Source of the DNA: WGAL01 sp964570865
GTDB lineage: Bacteria > Bacteroidota > Ignavibacteria > Ignavibacteriales > Melioribacteraceae
NCBI GenBank assembly: GCA_964570865.1
Contig: CAZMZM010000027.1
Coordinates: 1-29,669 of the forward strand
DNA: 29,669 nucleotides
Direction of reading: 5' to 3'
The position numbers and the translations under genes are program-made. Below the pieces are notes generated by a model. That model saw nothing but the letters and a program-made list of their open reading frames with translations, was not told the DNA's origin and made no database searches. Below, in pieces: positions 1 through 9,234 of the stretch (within the stretch, counting starts at the first letter, position 1; each line of letters begins with the position of its first letter).

Positions 1-197
1 TTGTAGTAAGTGTAAAAGCCGGTAACATCTTCTTCAATTCCATTAAAATCCGACTCTGTTTTTGCTTTTTTAATTTTAGTCTCAATTTTTTTTACCCCTT
101 TCTTAAACTCTTGTAAATATATGTAATCGGATTGACCCAATACAGGAAGAGTTAAACCCAATAAAACCAGCACAATTAAAAATCTTTTTGTCATCAT
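1..197 (-). CDS. Secreted protein of unknown function, N-terminal part only
   Basis: This reading frame is open from an ATG at 197 to the window edge, so only the first 65 or so residues are visible. It begins MMTKRFLIVLVLLG and has a hydrophobic core followed by LPVLGQ, a typical Sec signal peptide, so the product is probably periplasmic or surface-exposed. The mature part starts SDYIYLQEFKKG and is lysine- and glutamate-rich. The start is translationally coupled to the upstream lipoprotein gene: its TGA (196-194) lies inside the ATGATG start, so either ATG (197 or 194) could be used. It is probably co-transcribed with the lipoprotein and dipeptidyl peptidase genes. No family recognised. Confidence 0.6.
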   Translation of the reverse strand, partial: MMTKRFLIVLVLLGLTLPVLGQSDYIYLQEFKKGVKKIETKIKKAKTESDFNGIEEDVTGFYTYY

Positions 198-649
198 AAA
201 ATCCCGTCATTATTAATTTTAATCTTTTTCTTCCCACCATTCAACAGCAGTTCTATGTATCCGTTTCGGTAATTCATCGCCGGAGAAACCATTCCTTTAT
301 TGCTTATCAAGATTTTGTTGTTCACTTCCATTGCACCCTCTTCGGCGGTAAGTACATAAACGTTTTTGAATAATTCTCCCGTTAAGTAAAAGTAACCTTT
401 GTCGTCCCGTATTATTCTTATCCGATTGACAATAGGGGAATTGTTTTTGATTAACTTTTCTTCATTGAGAATAGGTTTAATGTTAATTGTCAAAGAGTAA
501 CGAGGAACCCCAATATTAAAATCCGAAGCAACCGGCACAACATTTTCAACCGGCCATGAATAATTAACAGGCTTGAGGATAACATTAGAACAAGCGCTTA
601 AAATTATCGCAATAAATAATGCAGGTAAAATCAAATTAATCTTTTTCAT
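194..649 (-). CDS. Small lipoprotein of unknown function
   Basis: A 151-residue protein with a lipoprotein signal peptide: MKK, a hydrophobic stretch, then the lipobox LSAC with the lipidated cysteine at residue 20. It should therefore be anchored in the inner or outer membrane. The mature part is short and beta-rich in appearance (for example IRIIRDDKGYFYLTGELF and NGYIELLLNGGKKKI). No catalytic motif is visible and I do not recognise a family. The gene begins 4 bp after the dipeptidyl peptidase stop codon and ends overlapping the start of the next secreted protein, so the three genes look like one transcript of exported products. Confidence 0.75.
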   Translation of the reverse strand: MKKINLILPALFIAIILSACSNVILKPVNYSWPVENVVPVASDFNIGVPRYSLTINIKPILNEEKLIKNNSPIVNRIRIIRDDKGYFYLTGELFKNVYVLTAEEGAMEVNNKILISNKGMVSPAMNYRNGYIELLLNGGKKKIKINNDGIL

Positions 650-653
650 TTTA

Positions 654-2810
654 TTACTCGCTTAAATTAAAGTTGGTTTTCCAAAAATCGAGATTCTCTT
701 TAACTGCATGAAACCATTTGATAGAGCGGTATCCGTGTCTTTCGTTAGGATAAACCAATAACTCAAAGTGTTTGCCGAGGTTTTCAAATTTATCGACAAG
801 TTGTAATGTGTTTTGATAGTGAACATTATCATCCATTGTTCCCGCAGTTAAGCGTAATGTTCCTTTCAAATTATCTGCATATTTCATAACGGAGCCGTAA
901 TCGTATCCATCCGGATTTTCGTCCGGTTTATCCATATACCGTTCAGTGTAGATGTTGTCGTACAATCTCCATGAAGTAACTGAAAACTCAGCTAATCCGT
1001 GAGTGAAAACATCTGCACCGCGTGTTAAGGCAAGTAGTGTAATGTAACCGCCGTAGCTTCCTCCCGTTATGCCGATACGAGTTGTATCTACAAAAGGTTG
1101 TTTACGAATCCATTTTGCAGCGTCGATAAAATCATCCAAGTCGTATTTGCCGAGATTTCTATGCATTTCGGCAAGTACTTTTTTACCGTAATGTCCCGCG
1201 CCTCTGTTATCTACATTGATAACAATCATACCTAACTGTGCGTAGTAGTAATCCTTAAGCCAGCGGGGGAATCTGTTTTTTACAATCGGAGTGCCGGGAC
1301 CTCCGTACACTGAGAACAAAACAGGGTATTTTTTTGTTTTATCAAATCCAGGAGGCAAAATCCATTTTGCCGGAAGTTTTAATCCGTCTCTATTAGGGAT
1401 ATAAAAAAGTTCGGTTTTCCCAAGCTGATAATTTGCAAATTCATTAGATTTTGAATCGTACAGAAGAGTTGTTGTTCTTTTTTTTGTATTGATTAATCTC
1501 AATTGATTTGGTGTAGTAATGTTGGAATAATTTACAAGAATATATTTCCCATCCGGAGAAACTACTCCGCTGTAATAACCGGAATCCTTTGTGATTAAAC
1601 GTTGTCTGCCTCCTGAATCGAACCTGTAGATGTAATTATCCGTACTTCCCAAAGGGAAACCGGAGGCGAAAATATTCCCCTTGCCGTCTCTGCGTAAAAA
1701 CTTGGTAATGTTTATCTTGTTGTTCCCGTAAGATCTAATTCGGTTTCCCTGAACCGAATATTGGTAAACGCGTCCGGTGCCTTGAAAATCGGAGACAAAA
1801 AAGAAAGATTTTTCGTCTTCGGAAAACTTTACATTCTCCTTAAAATCAACCCACGATTTTTGAGATTCCGAATAAACAATTTTATTCGATAGTGTGGCGA
1901 TATCAACAAGATGGAATTTCAGACTATCCTGCCCGCGATTTACTTCTTCATAAAAAAGCGACTTTCCGCTTTTTGTCCAAAACACCCAAGCAAGATAGTT
2001 ATCCTTATTTACGGTTGAATCGATCCAAGTTGTTTGATTGGAACTAATATCGATAATTCCTAATTTTACAACGGGATTTTCATCTCCGGCATAAGGATAA
2101 TGCTGCCATTCTAAAGTTCCGTGAACTCCGTTGGCATTATACAAAGGAAATTTTGGAACGGGGGAATCGTCGAATTTTAAAAATGCAATCTTTTTCGAAT
2201 CCGGCGACCAATAAAAAGCACGGTAATGTGAGGCACGTCCTAAAATTTCTTCATAATATACCCAAGAAGCGTAACCGTTTTTAATCACATCAGAACCGTC
2301 ATTTGTAAGCTGAATATTCAAACCGCTTTCCAATTCACAGATATATAAATTGTTATCCAAAGTATAAGCGATATATTTGTAGTCGGGAGAAAAAGTCGGG
2401 TTTTTCTCTTCATCTTTGGTCGCAGTCAATCTTTTGAATATATTATCCTCAACCGAAAAATAGTACAGGTCGCTATCTTTTTCAAAAATATAGTGTAAAA
2501 AGTCATCAGACTTAACCGACGGAAGATAACCTTGAAACTCGGCAGGGAGGCCTTCTTTAACTTCAGCATAATTAAAAAATATCTCTTTCGCTCCGGTTGC
2601 CACATTAATTTTTGAATAAATTGTTTCGCCGTCTTTTCTTTCTGAAATCAAATAATTCTCATCATCAAGCCATTTAACAACGTTGGGAATTGATTTTACT
2701 AATTGAGGAGGAGCAAAACGGAAAACTTGATCGTATAAAAGTTTTTTCTGTTGACCGAAGGCCAAAGCTGTTGAAATTAATAAGGTAATAACTGCAATTT
2801 TCTTTTTCAT
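654..2810 (-). CDS. Dipeptidyl peptidase IV (S9B serine peptidase)
   Basis: An exported prolyl-oligopeptidase-family enzyme of 718 residues, the usual length for bacterial DPP-IV. It removes N-terminal X-Pro or X-Ala dipeptides from peptides, normally in the periplasm. Residues 1-20 are a signal peptide ending AFGQ. Residues about 40-470 form the DPP-IV N-terminal beta-propeller, with repeated 'SPD.KYIAY'-like blades and the paired glutamates Glu187-Glu188 (in WVYYEEILG) that bind the substrate amino terminus. The C-terminal alpha/beta-hydrolase domain has GGSYGG at 583-588 with nucleophile Ser585, the acid at Asp660 or Asp661 in TMDDNVHY, and His692 in NERHG. It is the first gene of a minus-strand set with two other exported products, which fits peptide scavenging, although those partners are unknown. 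Confidence 0.95.
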   Translation of the reverse strand: MKKKIAVITLLISTALAFGQQKKLLYDQVFRFAPPQLVKSIPNVVKWLDDENYLISERKDGETIYSKINVATGAKEIFFNYAEVKEGLPAEFQGYLPSVKSDDFLHYIFEKDSDLYYFSVEDNIFKRLTATKDEEKNPTFSPDYKYIAYTLDNNLYICELESGLNIQLTNDGSDVIKNGYASWVYYEEILGRASHYRAFYWSPDSKKIAFLKFDDSPVPKFPLYNANGVHGTLEWQHYPYAGDENPVVKLGIIDISSNQTTWIDSTVNKDNYLAWVFWTKSGKSLFYEEVNRGQDSLKFHLVDIATLSNKIVYSESQKSWVDFKENVKFSEDEKSFFFVSDFQGTGRVYQYSVQGNRIRSYGNNKINITKFLRRDGKGNIFASGFPLGSTDNYIYRFDSGGRQRLITKDSGYYSGVVSPDGKYILVNYSNITTPNQLRLINTKKRTTTLLYDSKSNEFANYQLGKTELFYIPNRDGLKLPAKWILPPGFDKTKKYPVLFSVYGGPGTPIVKNRFPRWLKDYYYAQLGMIVINVDNRGAGHYGKKVLAEMHRNLGKYDLDDFIDAAKWIRKQPFVDTTRIGITGGSYGGYITLLALTRGADVFTHGLAEFSVTSWRLYDNIYTERYMDKPDENPDGYDYGSVMKYADNLKGTLRLTAGTMDDNVHYQNTLQLVDKFENLGKHFELLVYPNERHGYRSIKWFHAVKENLDFWKTNFNLSE

Positions 2811-3005
2811 TTTATATTTCCAAAATCATCAATATTTAACCTAACAAAATACGATTTAATAGTTAAAAGGACAAAGGATGATTTTGAGTAATTTGAACTG
2901 ATACTGTATAATGAGAAGTAACGAAGCAATGCGCCGCAACCATTAGATGCACGTAAGGACGATTACTTTATTGATAAATGAAATCTCTTATTATTGTTTT
3001 TATAC

Positions 3006-3013
3006 TACTTTTG
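3006..3013 (+). promoter_or_regulatory. Possible Bacteroidota-type -7 element for the aminotransferase gene
   Basis: TACTTTTG is an exact match to the TAnnTTTG -7 element of Bacteroidota promoters and lies about 50 bp before the probable start at 3061. No convincing -33 TTG is found at the usual distance, so the call is weak. Apart from this, the 2811-3060 gap between the divergent peptidase and aminotransferase genes shows nothing I can assign. Confidence 0.25.
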
Positions 3014-3060
3014 AATTAACTTTAAAAATCTGATTTTTTATATTAATGAAAGGAATTAAA

Positions 3061-4263
3061 ATGAATACAAAAGATTTTATTTCACTCGAAGAACAATATG
3101 GCGCAAATAATTACCATCCTTTGGATGTTGTAATTGAAAAAGCACAAGGCGTTTGGGTTTGGGATGTGGAAGGAAATAAATATATGGACTGTTTGGCTGC
3201 TTATTCAGCTGTCAATCAGGGACATTGTCATCCCAGAATTGTGAAAGCACTGCAAAATCAAGCTGAAAAGGTTACTCTAACTTCCCGTGCTTTTCGTAAC
3301 GACCAACTCCCGCTTTTATATAAAGAGTTGTGTGAACTTACCGGATTTGAAAAAGTACTTCCCATGAACTCCGGAGCCGAGGCTGTAGAAACAGCTCTGA
3401 AAGCCGTTCGTAAATGGGGTTACAAAGTAAAAGGCGTACCTGAAAATAAAGCTGAGATTATCACTTGTAAAAACAACTTCGGGGGAAGAACAATATCTAT
3501 TATTTCCTTCTCCACCGAAGAACAATACAAAGACGGTTTCGGTCCGTTAACACCCGGATTTAAAAACGTTGAATACGGAAATGCGGAAGCATTGGAAGAA
3601 GCAATAACGGAAAATACGGTTGCATTTATTGTTGAACCTATTCAAGGAGAAGGTGGCGTGATTGTACCTCCCGAAGGTTACTTGAAAGATGCTGCCGAAA
3701 TTTGCAAGAAGAATAATGTCCTTTTAATTTGCGATGAAATTCAATCAGGGTTGGGACGGAGCGGCAAGCTTTTTGCTTTTGAATATGAAGGTATTAAACC
3801 TGACGGCGTAACAATCGGCAAAGCTTTGTCCGGCGGATTATATCCTGTTTCCGCATTCCTCGCAAAAAAAGAAATTATGGATGTCTTTAACCCCGGCGAT
3901 CATGGTTCTACATTTGGCGGAAATCCTCTTGGCGCAGCAGTTGCACGTGAAGCGCTTAAAGTGTTGGTGGAAGAAAATCTTATCGAAAAATCGTACGAAC
4001 TCGGAAAATATTTCAGAGAAAAACTTCGCGACATTAATTCCAAACATGTAAAGGAAATTAGAGGACGCGGTTTGTTTATCGGTGTTGAATTGAATGATGA
4101 AGCCGGCGGTGCACGCCGTTTTTGTGAAGCATTAATGCAAAAAGGAATTCTTGCAAAAGAAACACACGACAACGTAATCCGTTTTGCCCCGCCTTTGGTA
4201 ATAACCAAAGAGGAAATTGACTGGGCAATGGAAAGAATTTCTGACGTATTATTAATGGACTAA
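3061..4263 (+). CDS. rocD: Ornithine--oxo-acid aminotransferase
   Basis: A class-III PLP aminotransferase of 400 residues that converts ornithine and 2-oxoglutarate to glutamate semialdehyde and glutamate, linking arginine/ornithine breakdown to proline and glutamate. The N-terminus (EEQYGANNYHPLDVVIEKAQ) is characteristic of ornithine aminotransferases. Counting from the longer 3046 start, Asp230 in LICDEIQSGLGRSG binds the PLP ring nitrogen and Lys259 in TIGKALSGG forms the Schiff base; subtract five for the start used here. Two starts are possible, 3046 and 3061. I prefer 3061 because AAGGA lies about six bases before it, while 3046 has no ribosome-binding site. The gene is monocistronic in appearance. 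Confidence 0.93.
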   Translation: MNTKDFISLEEQYGANNYHPLDVVIEKAQGVWVWDVEGNKYMDCLAAYSAVNQGHCHPRIVKALQNQAEKVTLTSRAFRNDQLPLLYKELCELTGFEKVLPMNSGAEAVETALKAVRKWGYKVKGVPENKAEIITCKNNFGGRTISIISFSTEEQYKDGFGPLTPGFKNVEYGNAEALEEAITENTVAFIVEPIQGEGGVIVPPEGYLKDAAEICKKNNVLLICDEIQSGLGRSGKLFAFEYEGIKPDGVTIGKALSGGLYPVSAFLAKKEIMDVFNPGDHGSTFGGNPLGAAVAREALKVLVEENLIEKSYELGKYFREKLRDINSKHVKEIRGRGLFIGVELNDEAGGARRFCEALMQKGILAKETHDNVIRFAPPLVITKEEIDWAMERISDVLLMD

Positions 4264-4277
4264 TCTAATAATTTTTG

Positions 4278-4298
4278 GGGCGGGCTGTTAGTCTGCCC
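4278..4298 (+). other. GC-rich hairpin after the aminotransferase gene
   Basis: GGGCGGGC and GTCTGCCC form an 8-bp stem with two G-U pairs around the loop TGTTA. It starts 14 bases after the rocD stop. No U-run follows (next bases TAAATAAAAAC), so it is not a classical intrinsic terminator; it may protect the 3' end of the message or assist termination. Confidence 0.4.
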
Positions 4299-4332
4299 TA
4301 AATAAAAACATTAAGGTAAATTCATCGATATT

Positions 4333-4866
4333 TTGCAAAACATTGATACAGCGGTTTTTTATTTTATAAATCATAATTTGGCTCTTCCGTTCTTAGATAA
4401 ATTTTTTGTTTACATTACGGATGTGCACAATTGGTTTTTACTTTACATCACACTTTGGTTAATCCTTTTTTTAAAAGGAGGTAGAAAAGGTAAAATTGCG
4501 GCTGTTACCGCTCTACTCGTAATTACAGCGTCGGACCAAATCAGTAGTTCTCTTTTAAAAAATCTTATTGCTCGTCCGCGTCCATGCAATGCTCTGGATA
4601 ATGTTCGCATGCTGGTCGGCTGTACAGGTTCGTTTTCGATGCCTTCGTCCCACGCAGTTAATAATTTTGCGATAGCAACTTTTTTTTCATTGCTCTATAA
4701 AGAATATCGATACGTATTATTTGGTGTGGGAACAATAGTGGCATTATCCCGACCTTATGTAGGTGTTCACTATCCAAGCGATATAGTTGTTGGTGCATTA
4801 ATCGGCTCGTTGATTGGATATTTGTTTGTATTTTTATTAAATAAATTAAAATTAATTAAGGAATAG
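4333..4866 (+). CDS. PAP2-family membrane phosphatase
   Basis: A 177-residue integral membrane phosphatase of the PAP2/PgpB superfamily. All three signature motifs are present: KNLIARPRP (KX6RP), SMPSSH (PSGH-like, the catalytic-relay histidine) and SRPYVGVHYPSD (SRX5HX3D). Hydrophobic segments before and after these motifs indicate five or six membrane spans. Likely substrates are undecaprenyl pyrophosphate or phosphatidylglycerol phosphate; the sequence does not decide. The start is a TTG at 4333 with no good ribosome-binding site, but the following NIDTAVFYFINHN matches the usual beginning of this family, so I keep it. The stop lies 2 bp before AMP nucleosidase, implying co-transcription. 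Confidence 0.88.
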   Translation: MQNIDTAVFYFINHNLALPFLDKFFVYITDVHNWFLLYITLWLILFLKGGRKGKIAAVTALLVITASDQISSSLLKNLIARPRPCNALDNVRMLVGCTGSFSMPSSHAVNNFAIATFFSLLYKEYRYVLFGVGTIVALSRPYVGVHYPSDIVVGALIGSLIGYLFVFLLNKLKLIKE

Positions 4867-4868
4867 AA

Positions 4869-5645
4869 ATGAGTATTACAAAATTAGATATAGCTAAAGA
4901 TTGGCTCCCGAGATATACGGGGACTAACATTGACGATTTAGGCGATTACATGCTTCTAACTAATTTTGGCAATTATGTTGAAAGATTTGCCGAAAGATTT
5001 AATACAAACATCTCCGGATTGGATAAGCCGATGCAGACAGCTACAAACTCACAAGGTTTATCTATTATTAACTTCGGAATCGGTTCGCCGAATGCCGCAA
5101 CTATTATGGATTTGCTGACAGCACGCTCTCCGAAAGGAGTTCTGTTTTTGGGCAAGTGCGGGGGATTAAAACGGACTACGGAAATCGGGCATTTTATTCT
5201 GCCTATTGCCGCAATTCGTGGCGAAGGAACAAGTAATGATTATATGTCTCCGGAGGTCCCAGCACTACCTTCATTTAAACTGCATAAGTTTGTATCAACT
5301 AAAATTATTGAAAAGGGTATGGAATACAGAACCGGAGTTGTTTATACTACAAACAGAAGACTCTGGGAGTGGGATGAAGCCTTTAAAGAAAAACTCCGTA
5401 GAGATAGAGCTATTGGTATTGATATGGAAACAGCTACTATTTTTGTCGCTGGGTACACAAACCAAATTGCTCGCGGTGCGCTTCTTCTTGTATCGGATTT
5501 GCCGATGATTAAAGAAGGAATTAAAACTCAGGAATCGGATAAAAAAGTAACTTCCAAATTTGTAAATATGCACTTGGAGATCGGAATTGAAGCAATGACA
5601 GAGATTGGAACTAAAGGTGAACACATAAAACATTTTACTTTTTAG
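4869..5645 (+). CDS. amn: AMP nucleosidase (short, Bacteroidota type)
   Basis: A 258-residue member of the PNP/UDP nucleoside phosphorylase superfamily. It matches the short AMP nucleosidases of Bacteroidota, which lack the extra N-terminal domain of the E. coli enzyme; AMP nucleosidase hydrolyses AMP to adenine and ribose 5-phosphate. Visible family features are the glycine-rich segment FGIGSPNAATIMDLL, the LFLGKCGGLK strand-turn, GIDMETATIF (the E-x-E-like ribose-binding segment) near residues 180-190, and VSDLPM, which carries the active-site aspartate. It follows the PAP2 gene by 2 bp. A role in controlling AMP pools or purine salvage is inferred from the family. Confidence 0.85.
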   Translation: MSITKLDIAKDWLPRYTGTNIDDLGDYMLLTNFGNYVERFAERFNTNISGLDKPMQTATNSQGLSIINFGIGSPNAATIMDLLTARSPKGVLFLGKCGGLKRTTEIGHFILPIAAIRGEGTSNDYMSPEVPALPSFKLHKFVSTKIIEKGMEYRTGVVYTTNRRLWEWDEAFKEKLRRDRAIGIDMETATIFVAGYTNQIARGALLLVSDLPMIKEGIKTQESDKKVTSKFVNMHLEIGIEAMTEIGTKGEHIKHFTF

Positions 5646-5716
5646 ATTTATTGAAATTTAGTTACATAAAAAATTTTTTTTGCATAAATTTACAACTAAT
5701 TTTTTGTTCTTTTGTT

Positions 5717-5800
5717 GCCCGGATGGCGAAATTGGTAACCGCGCTAGGTTCAGGGTCTAGTGGGAGTTCTCCCTTGGGGGTTCGAGTCCCCCTCCGGGTA
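5717..5800 (+). tRNA. tRNA-Leu (anticodon CAG)
   Basis: A complete 84-nt class-II tRNA. The acceptor stem pairs GCCCGGA (5717-5723) with TCCGGGT (5793-5799), with a G-U pair at the first position and A as discriminator (5800). The anticodon stem CTAGG/TCTAG encloses loop TTCAGGG, with anticodon CAG at 5751-5753. A long variable arm (GGGAGTTCTCCC) and the T-arm GGGGGTTCGAGTCCCCC follow. The 3' CCA is not encoded; the next bases are CAAAATTTTTTTT, whose T-run could serve as terminator. Confidence 0.95.
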
Positions 5801-5958
5801 CAAAATTTTTTTTGATAATCAAAGTTTCTGCTTCCCGATAGTATTTTGGGTTTGTAATTTTTTCCTTCTTTGTAGTTATTACATTTTCATAATTTGTTTG
5901 ATAATTTTTTCCTCTTTTTTTCCTTATATTATGTGCAAAAAAATAGAAGATTTCAATT

Positions 5959-8900
5959 TTGAGTGAAAATAATAATAATACTAAGAAAAGAGGAAATTTT
6001 TCTATCTATCTCCCTAAATCCAAGATGGGGATTTTTAGAAGGTTGCTTCTTTCTTCAATTCTTATTTCTATCGTCCCTCTTATTATATTATATTACTACA
6101 CTACTTCTGTTTTTAACGATTTAAATACCGGTGTTTCTACTCATTTGACCGAAACTATTGACCAAAAGACAAAAAAAACAACTGAACTGCAAGCCTCATT
6201 ACTGGCAGAAACTATCGAAAGATTCTTAAAAAAATGCGAAAGCGATTTAATGGCGCTTTCCGAACTTGAACCTTCTCCCGAAAAATATCTTGAATTTAAT
6301 CGTGAACATACAGGAGAGATTTGGTATCGTTACGATAAAGAAGGTATTCCTCTTGATATTCATAAATCAATCCCTTTATTCAAAGAGATTAGTTTTGTCG
6401 ATACGCACGGAATGGAAAAGGTTCGTATTTCGGATGGTGAAATCGTAAGCAAAAATAAACTTAAAAATGTTAAGTTCCCTAAAAATACGCGATATAAAAA
6501 TGAACATTATTTTGGAAAGACGATAAAGTTAAAACCTAATCAAATTTATGTTTCTCATCTAAACGGATTTCACGTTTCTAAAAAGGAGCAGCTCGGTAAT
6601 TCCAAAAGTCTTGAGACAGCTTTTCACGGGGTGTTTTATGACGGTGTAATTCGTTTTGCACGTCCGGTTTATAATAATGGAACTTTAATCGGAATAGCCG
6701 TGCTGGGATTAGACCATAGACACTTAATGGAATTTACACAGCACGTTTTGCCAAACAGAACTCAACAGATTGTTTCTCCGAGTTATTCCTCCGGAGATTA
6801 TGCTTTTATGTTTGATGATGAAGGTTGGACGATTACTCATCCGAAACTTTGGGATATTAAAGGAGTTGATAAAAACGGGAAGCTGATTCCTCCGTACAGT
6901 GAAACGAGCAGTAAAAAAGATATTGAATTAGGGCGGATCCCTTTTAATCTTGATTATGCCGCTTTTATCCATCCAAATTATCCCTACGTTGCAGATGAAA
7001 TCCGAAGACGTCAAGTCGGTTCTGTACTAACTACAAATATCGGCGGAATAAAAAAAATTATGGCGTATGCTCCGATACTATTTAATGAAGGCGTTTATAG
7101 AAAAAGCGGAGTTTTCGGCGGAATTACAATTGGTTTGCAATTAAGGCATTTTAACGAACAGGCGAAATTAATATCAAAAGATATAAATAACGTTTTGATG
7201 TATTATAAAAATGATATTATCTATTATGTGTTAATAATATTCGGAATAGCGGTTTTCCTGTCATTTTATATTTCACGAAATTTTTCAAAACCAATTGTTG
7301 AATTAACTAAATATTCGCAAGACTTTGCTTCCGGAGATTTGGATAAATACATCCCAATCGAGAGAGATGATGAAATTGGAACTCTGGCAAGTTCGTTAAA
7401 CTTTATGGCATACGAACTTTATCATATGAAAAACGAGCTTGAAGTATCACTCACACATTCAAAAAAGGCTACACGCGAAGCTAAAGAATATGCTCAAAGA
7501 GTCGAGTACCAGTTGAAAATTTTCAAAGGTATTTTGGAAGTCAGTAATTTATTGGGAACTACTTTCAATCTGGATAAAATATTAAAACTAATTCTGAAAC
7601 ATAGTGTGGAAACAATTGGTTTTGACAGGGCAGTATTATATCTTGTAAACGAAGACGGTGAATATCTTGAGTTCAAAGATATGTGCGGTTTCTCAGAAGA
7701 AGAAAAGTTGAGTCTTGAACGTTCAAAGTACCATTTACAAAAAGATGATTGTATTGAAACCAAATCGGCAAGAGAAGGCGAAATCTATTTTATTAAGGAT
7801 TTTGTTACTTACAATAATAAATCTGATTTAGATAAGAAAATAAGAGAGTCGGGAAAGAGTAAATCTTTTATTTATATACCTCTTAAAACTAAAGATGCCG
7901 TTATTGGAATTTTGGGAGCCGACAAATATAAAACGAAAGAAATTATTTTAGACGAGGAAGTTGAGTCGCTGCAAATTTTGGCCAACCAGGCTGCGAGGAT
8001 TATTGAGATTACAAAATTGTACCAAAAAATTATTGAGCAGCACAACTTTGTCTCTGATATTCTGAAATTTATGCCGAGCGGCGTAATAACTATTAACCAA
8101 GACGGAGATATCTCAAGCATTAATGAGTCGGCTGTTAAAATGTTGGATTTGGCACCGGAAAATGCTCTTTTACAGAAAGATGATACTGTTTTCAGCGGTT
8201 ATGCGGACCTTAAAGAAGAAATTCGTTTAGGTATTAGCAGAAAAGGATTTTATTCACGCGAAGATTTAAAGACTGAAATAAACGGAGCAATAAAATATTT
8301 TTCTATTTATGTGTTACCTATTTTAAAAAATGAGGAAACAGAAAAAGAATTTTTGGTTATTATTGAAGATAAAACTGAACGGAAGTTAATTGACGAAGAA
8401 GTAAAAGGAATAGAAAAACTTGCATTTTTAGGAAGATTTGCGGCCGGTATTGCTCATGAAATTCGTAATCCGTTAACCGGAATTAGTCTTTTTCTTGATG
8501 ATTTACATGACACTTTTGCTTCGGATCAAGAAAAAGGAAAAGTTATTGAATTAGCTTTGAACGAAGTTGAAAGGCTTGAAAATTTAGTCAATGAAATATT
8601 AGACTACGCTTCACCTTCAAAAGGGGAATTTGAGGAACATGACATTAATACTATTATCGAATCCTCAATCACTTTTGTAAAAAGTTTTTTGAAGAAGAAG
8701 AACATTAAACTTGAAACTGAATTTTCAGATTCGATTCCTGAAGTAAAGGTAATGAAGGATAAAATTGTTCAGGCACTCTTAAATATAATAATCAATTCGG
8801 TGGAAATATTATCTGAAAATGGTAAGATTGAAATAAAAACCGAATTTCTTAAGCATGATTCCGTTTTATTCAATTATTATTTATCAATTGGTAAAAAAAT

Positions 8901-9120
8901 TGGCAGTGGTGTTGTTATTACAATATGTGATAACGGTAAAGGGATTGATGAAAAGATAATTGATAATATTTTTGATCCGTTTTTTACTACTAAACAAAAA
9001 GGGACCGGTTTGGGATTATCAATTACACATTCGATAATTACAGAACATAACGGTAAAATTTTTGTATTCAACAGAAAAGACGGCGGGGCTTGTTTTTCTG
9101 TTCATTTGCCATTAACTTAG
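5959..9120 (+). CDS. Membrane sensor histidine kinase (dCache-HAMP-GAF-PAS-HisKA-HATPase)
   Basis: A large (1053 aa) transmembrane sensor kinase. Domains in order: cytoplasmic start; membrane span about 29-48; a periplasmic region 50-418 with dCache-like features (IRFARPVYNNGTLIGIAVLGLD); second span 421-439; HAMP 440-495; a helical linker; GAF about 525-690; PAS about 697-805; HisKA with phospho-acceptor His833 in GIAHEIRNPLTG; and an ATPase domain with N-box Asn946, G1-box D991-N-G-K-G995 and G2-box GTGLG from 1015. The architecture is NtrB-like at its C-terminus. It should autophosphorylate and signal to the activator encoded 114 bp downstream. The periplasmic domain implies an extracellular ligand; GAF and PAS may add a cytoplasmic signal. 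The start is a TTG with a weak AGAAG nine bases upstream; the first downstream ATG is codon 23. It follows the tRNA by 158 bp. Confidence 0.93.
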   Translation: MSENNNNTKKRGNFSIYLPKSKMGIFRRLLLSSILISIVPLIILYYYTTSVFNDLNTGVSTHLTETIDQKTKKTTELQASLLAETIERFLKKCESDLMALSELEPSPEKYLEFNREHTGEIWYRYDKEGIPLDIHKSIPLFKEISFVDTHGMEKVRISDGEIVSKNKLKNVKFPKNTRYKNEHYFGKTIKLKPNQIYVSHLNGFHVSKKEQLGNSKSLETAFHGVFYDGVIRFARPVYNNGTLIGIAVLGLDHRHLMEFTQHVLPNRTQQIVSPSYSSGDYAFMFDDEGWTITHPKLWDIKGVDKNGKLIPPYSETSSKKDIELGRIPFNLDYAAFIHPNYPYVADEIRRRQVGSVLTTNIGGIKKIMAYAPILFNEGVYRKSGVFGGITIGLQLRHFNEQAKLISKDINNVLMYYKNDIIYYVLIIFGIAVFLSFYISRNFSKPIVELTKYSQDFASGDLDKYIPIERDDEIGTLASSLNFMAYELYHMKNELEVSLTHSKKATREAKEYAQRVEYQLKIFKGILEVSNLLGTTFNLDKILKLILKHSVETIGFDRAVLYLVNEDGEYLEFKDMCGFSEEEKLSLERSKYHLQKDDCIETKSAREGEIYFIKDFVTYNNKSDLDKKIRESGKSKSFIYIPLKTKDAVIGILGADKYKTKEIILDEEVESLQILANQAARIIEITKLYQKIIEQHNFVSDILKFMPSGVITINQDGDISSINESAVKMLDLAPENALLQKDDTVFSGYADLKEEIRLGISRKGFYSREDLKTEINGAIKYFSIYVLPILKNEETEKEFLVIIEDKTERKLIDEEVKGIEKLAFLGRFAAGIAHEIRNPLTGISLFLDDLHDTFASDQEKGKVIELALNEVERLENLVNEILDYASPSKGEFEEHDINTIIESSITFVKSFLKKKNIKLETEFSDSIPEVKVMKDKIVQALLNIIINSVEILSENGKIEIKTEFLKHDSVLFNYYLSIGKKIGSGVVITICDNGKGIDEKIIDNIFDPFFTTKQKGTGLGLSITHSIITEHNGKIFVFNRKDGGACFSVHLPLT

Positions 9121-9234
9121 CATTCTAAATTTGTGATTACAATTTGAAAATGTTGTGGAGAAATAACTATTGTCAATTAATTTTCTTTCATATTCCGGAA
9201 AAGATTTTTCGATTATTTTAGGTAACAATTATTA

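Noticed and set aside
3900..4208. 102-codon open frame antisense to ornithine aminotransferase
   Set aside because: It lies wholly within a well-supported gene, has no ribosome-binding site, and its translation resembles no protein family.
5206..5633. Frames on both strands within the AMP nucleosidase gene
   Set aside because: Both are shadows of a gene with clear nucleosidase motifs; neither has supporting motifs or translation signals.
5760..5966. 68-codon frame starting inside the tRNA-Leu gene
   Set aside because: It begins within the tRNA and runs through T-rich spacer; the translation is a Phe/Cys/Ile-rich artefact of that composition.
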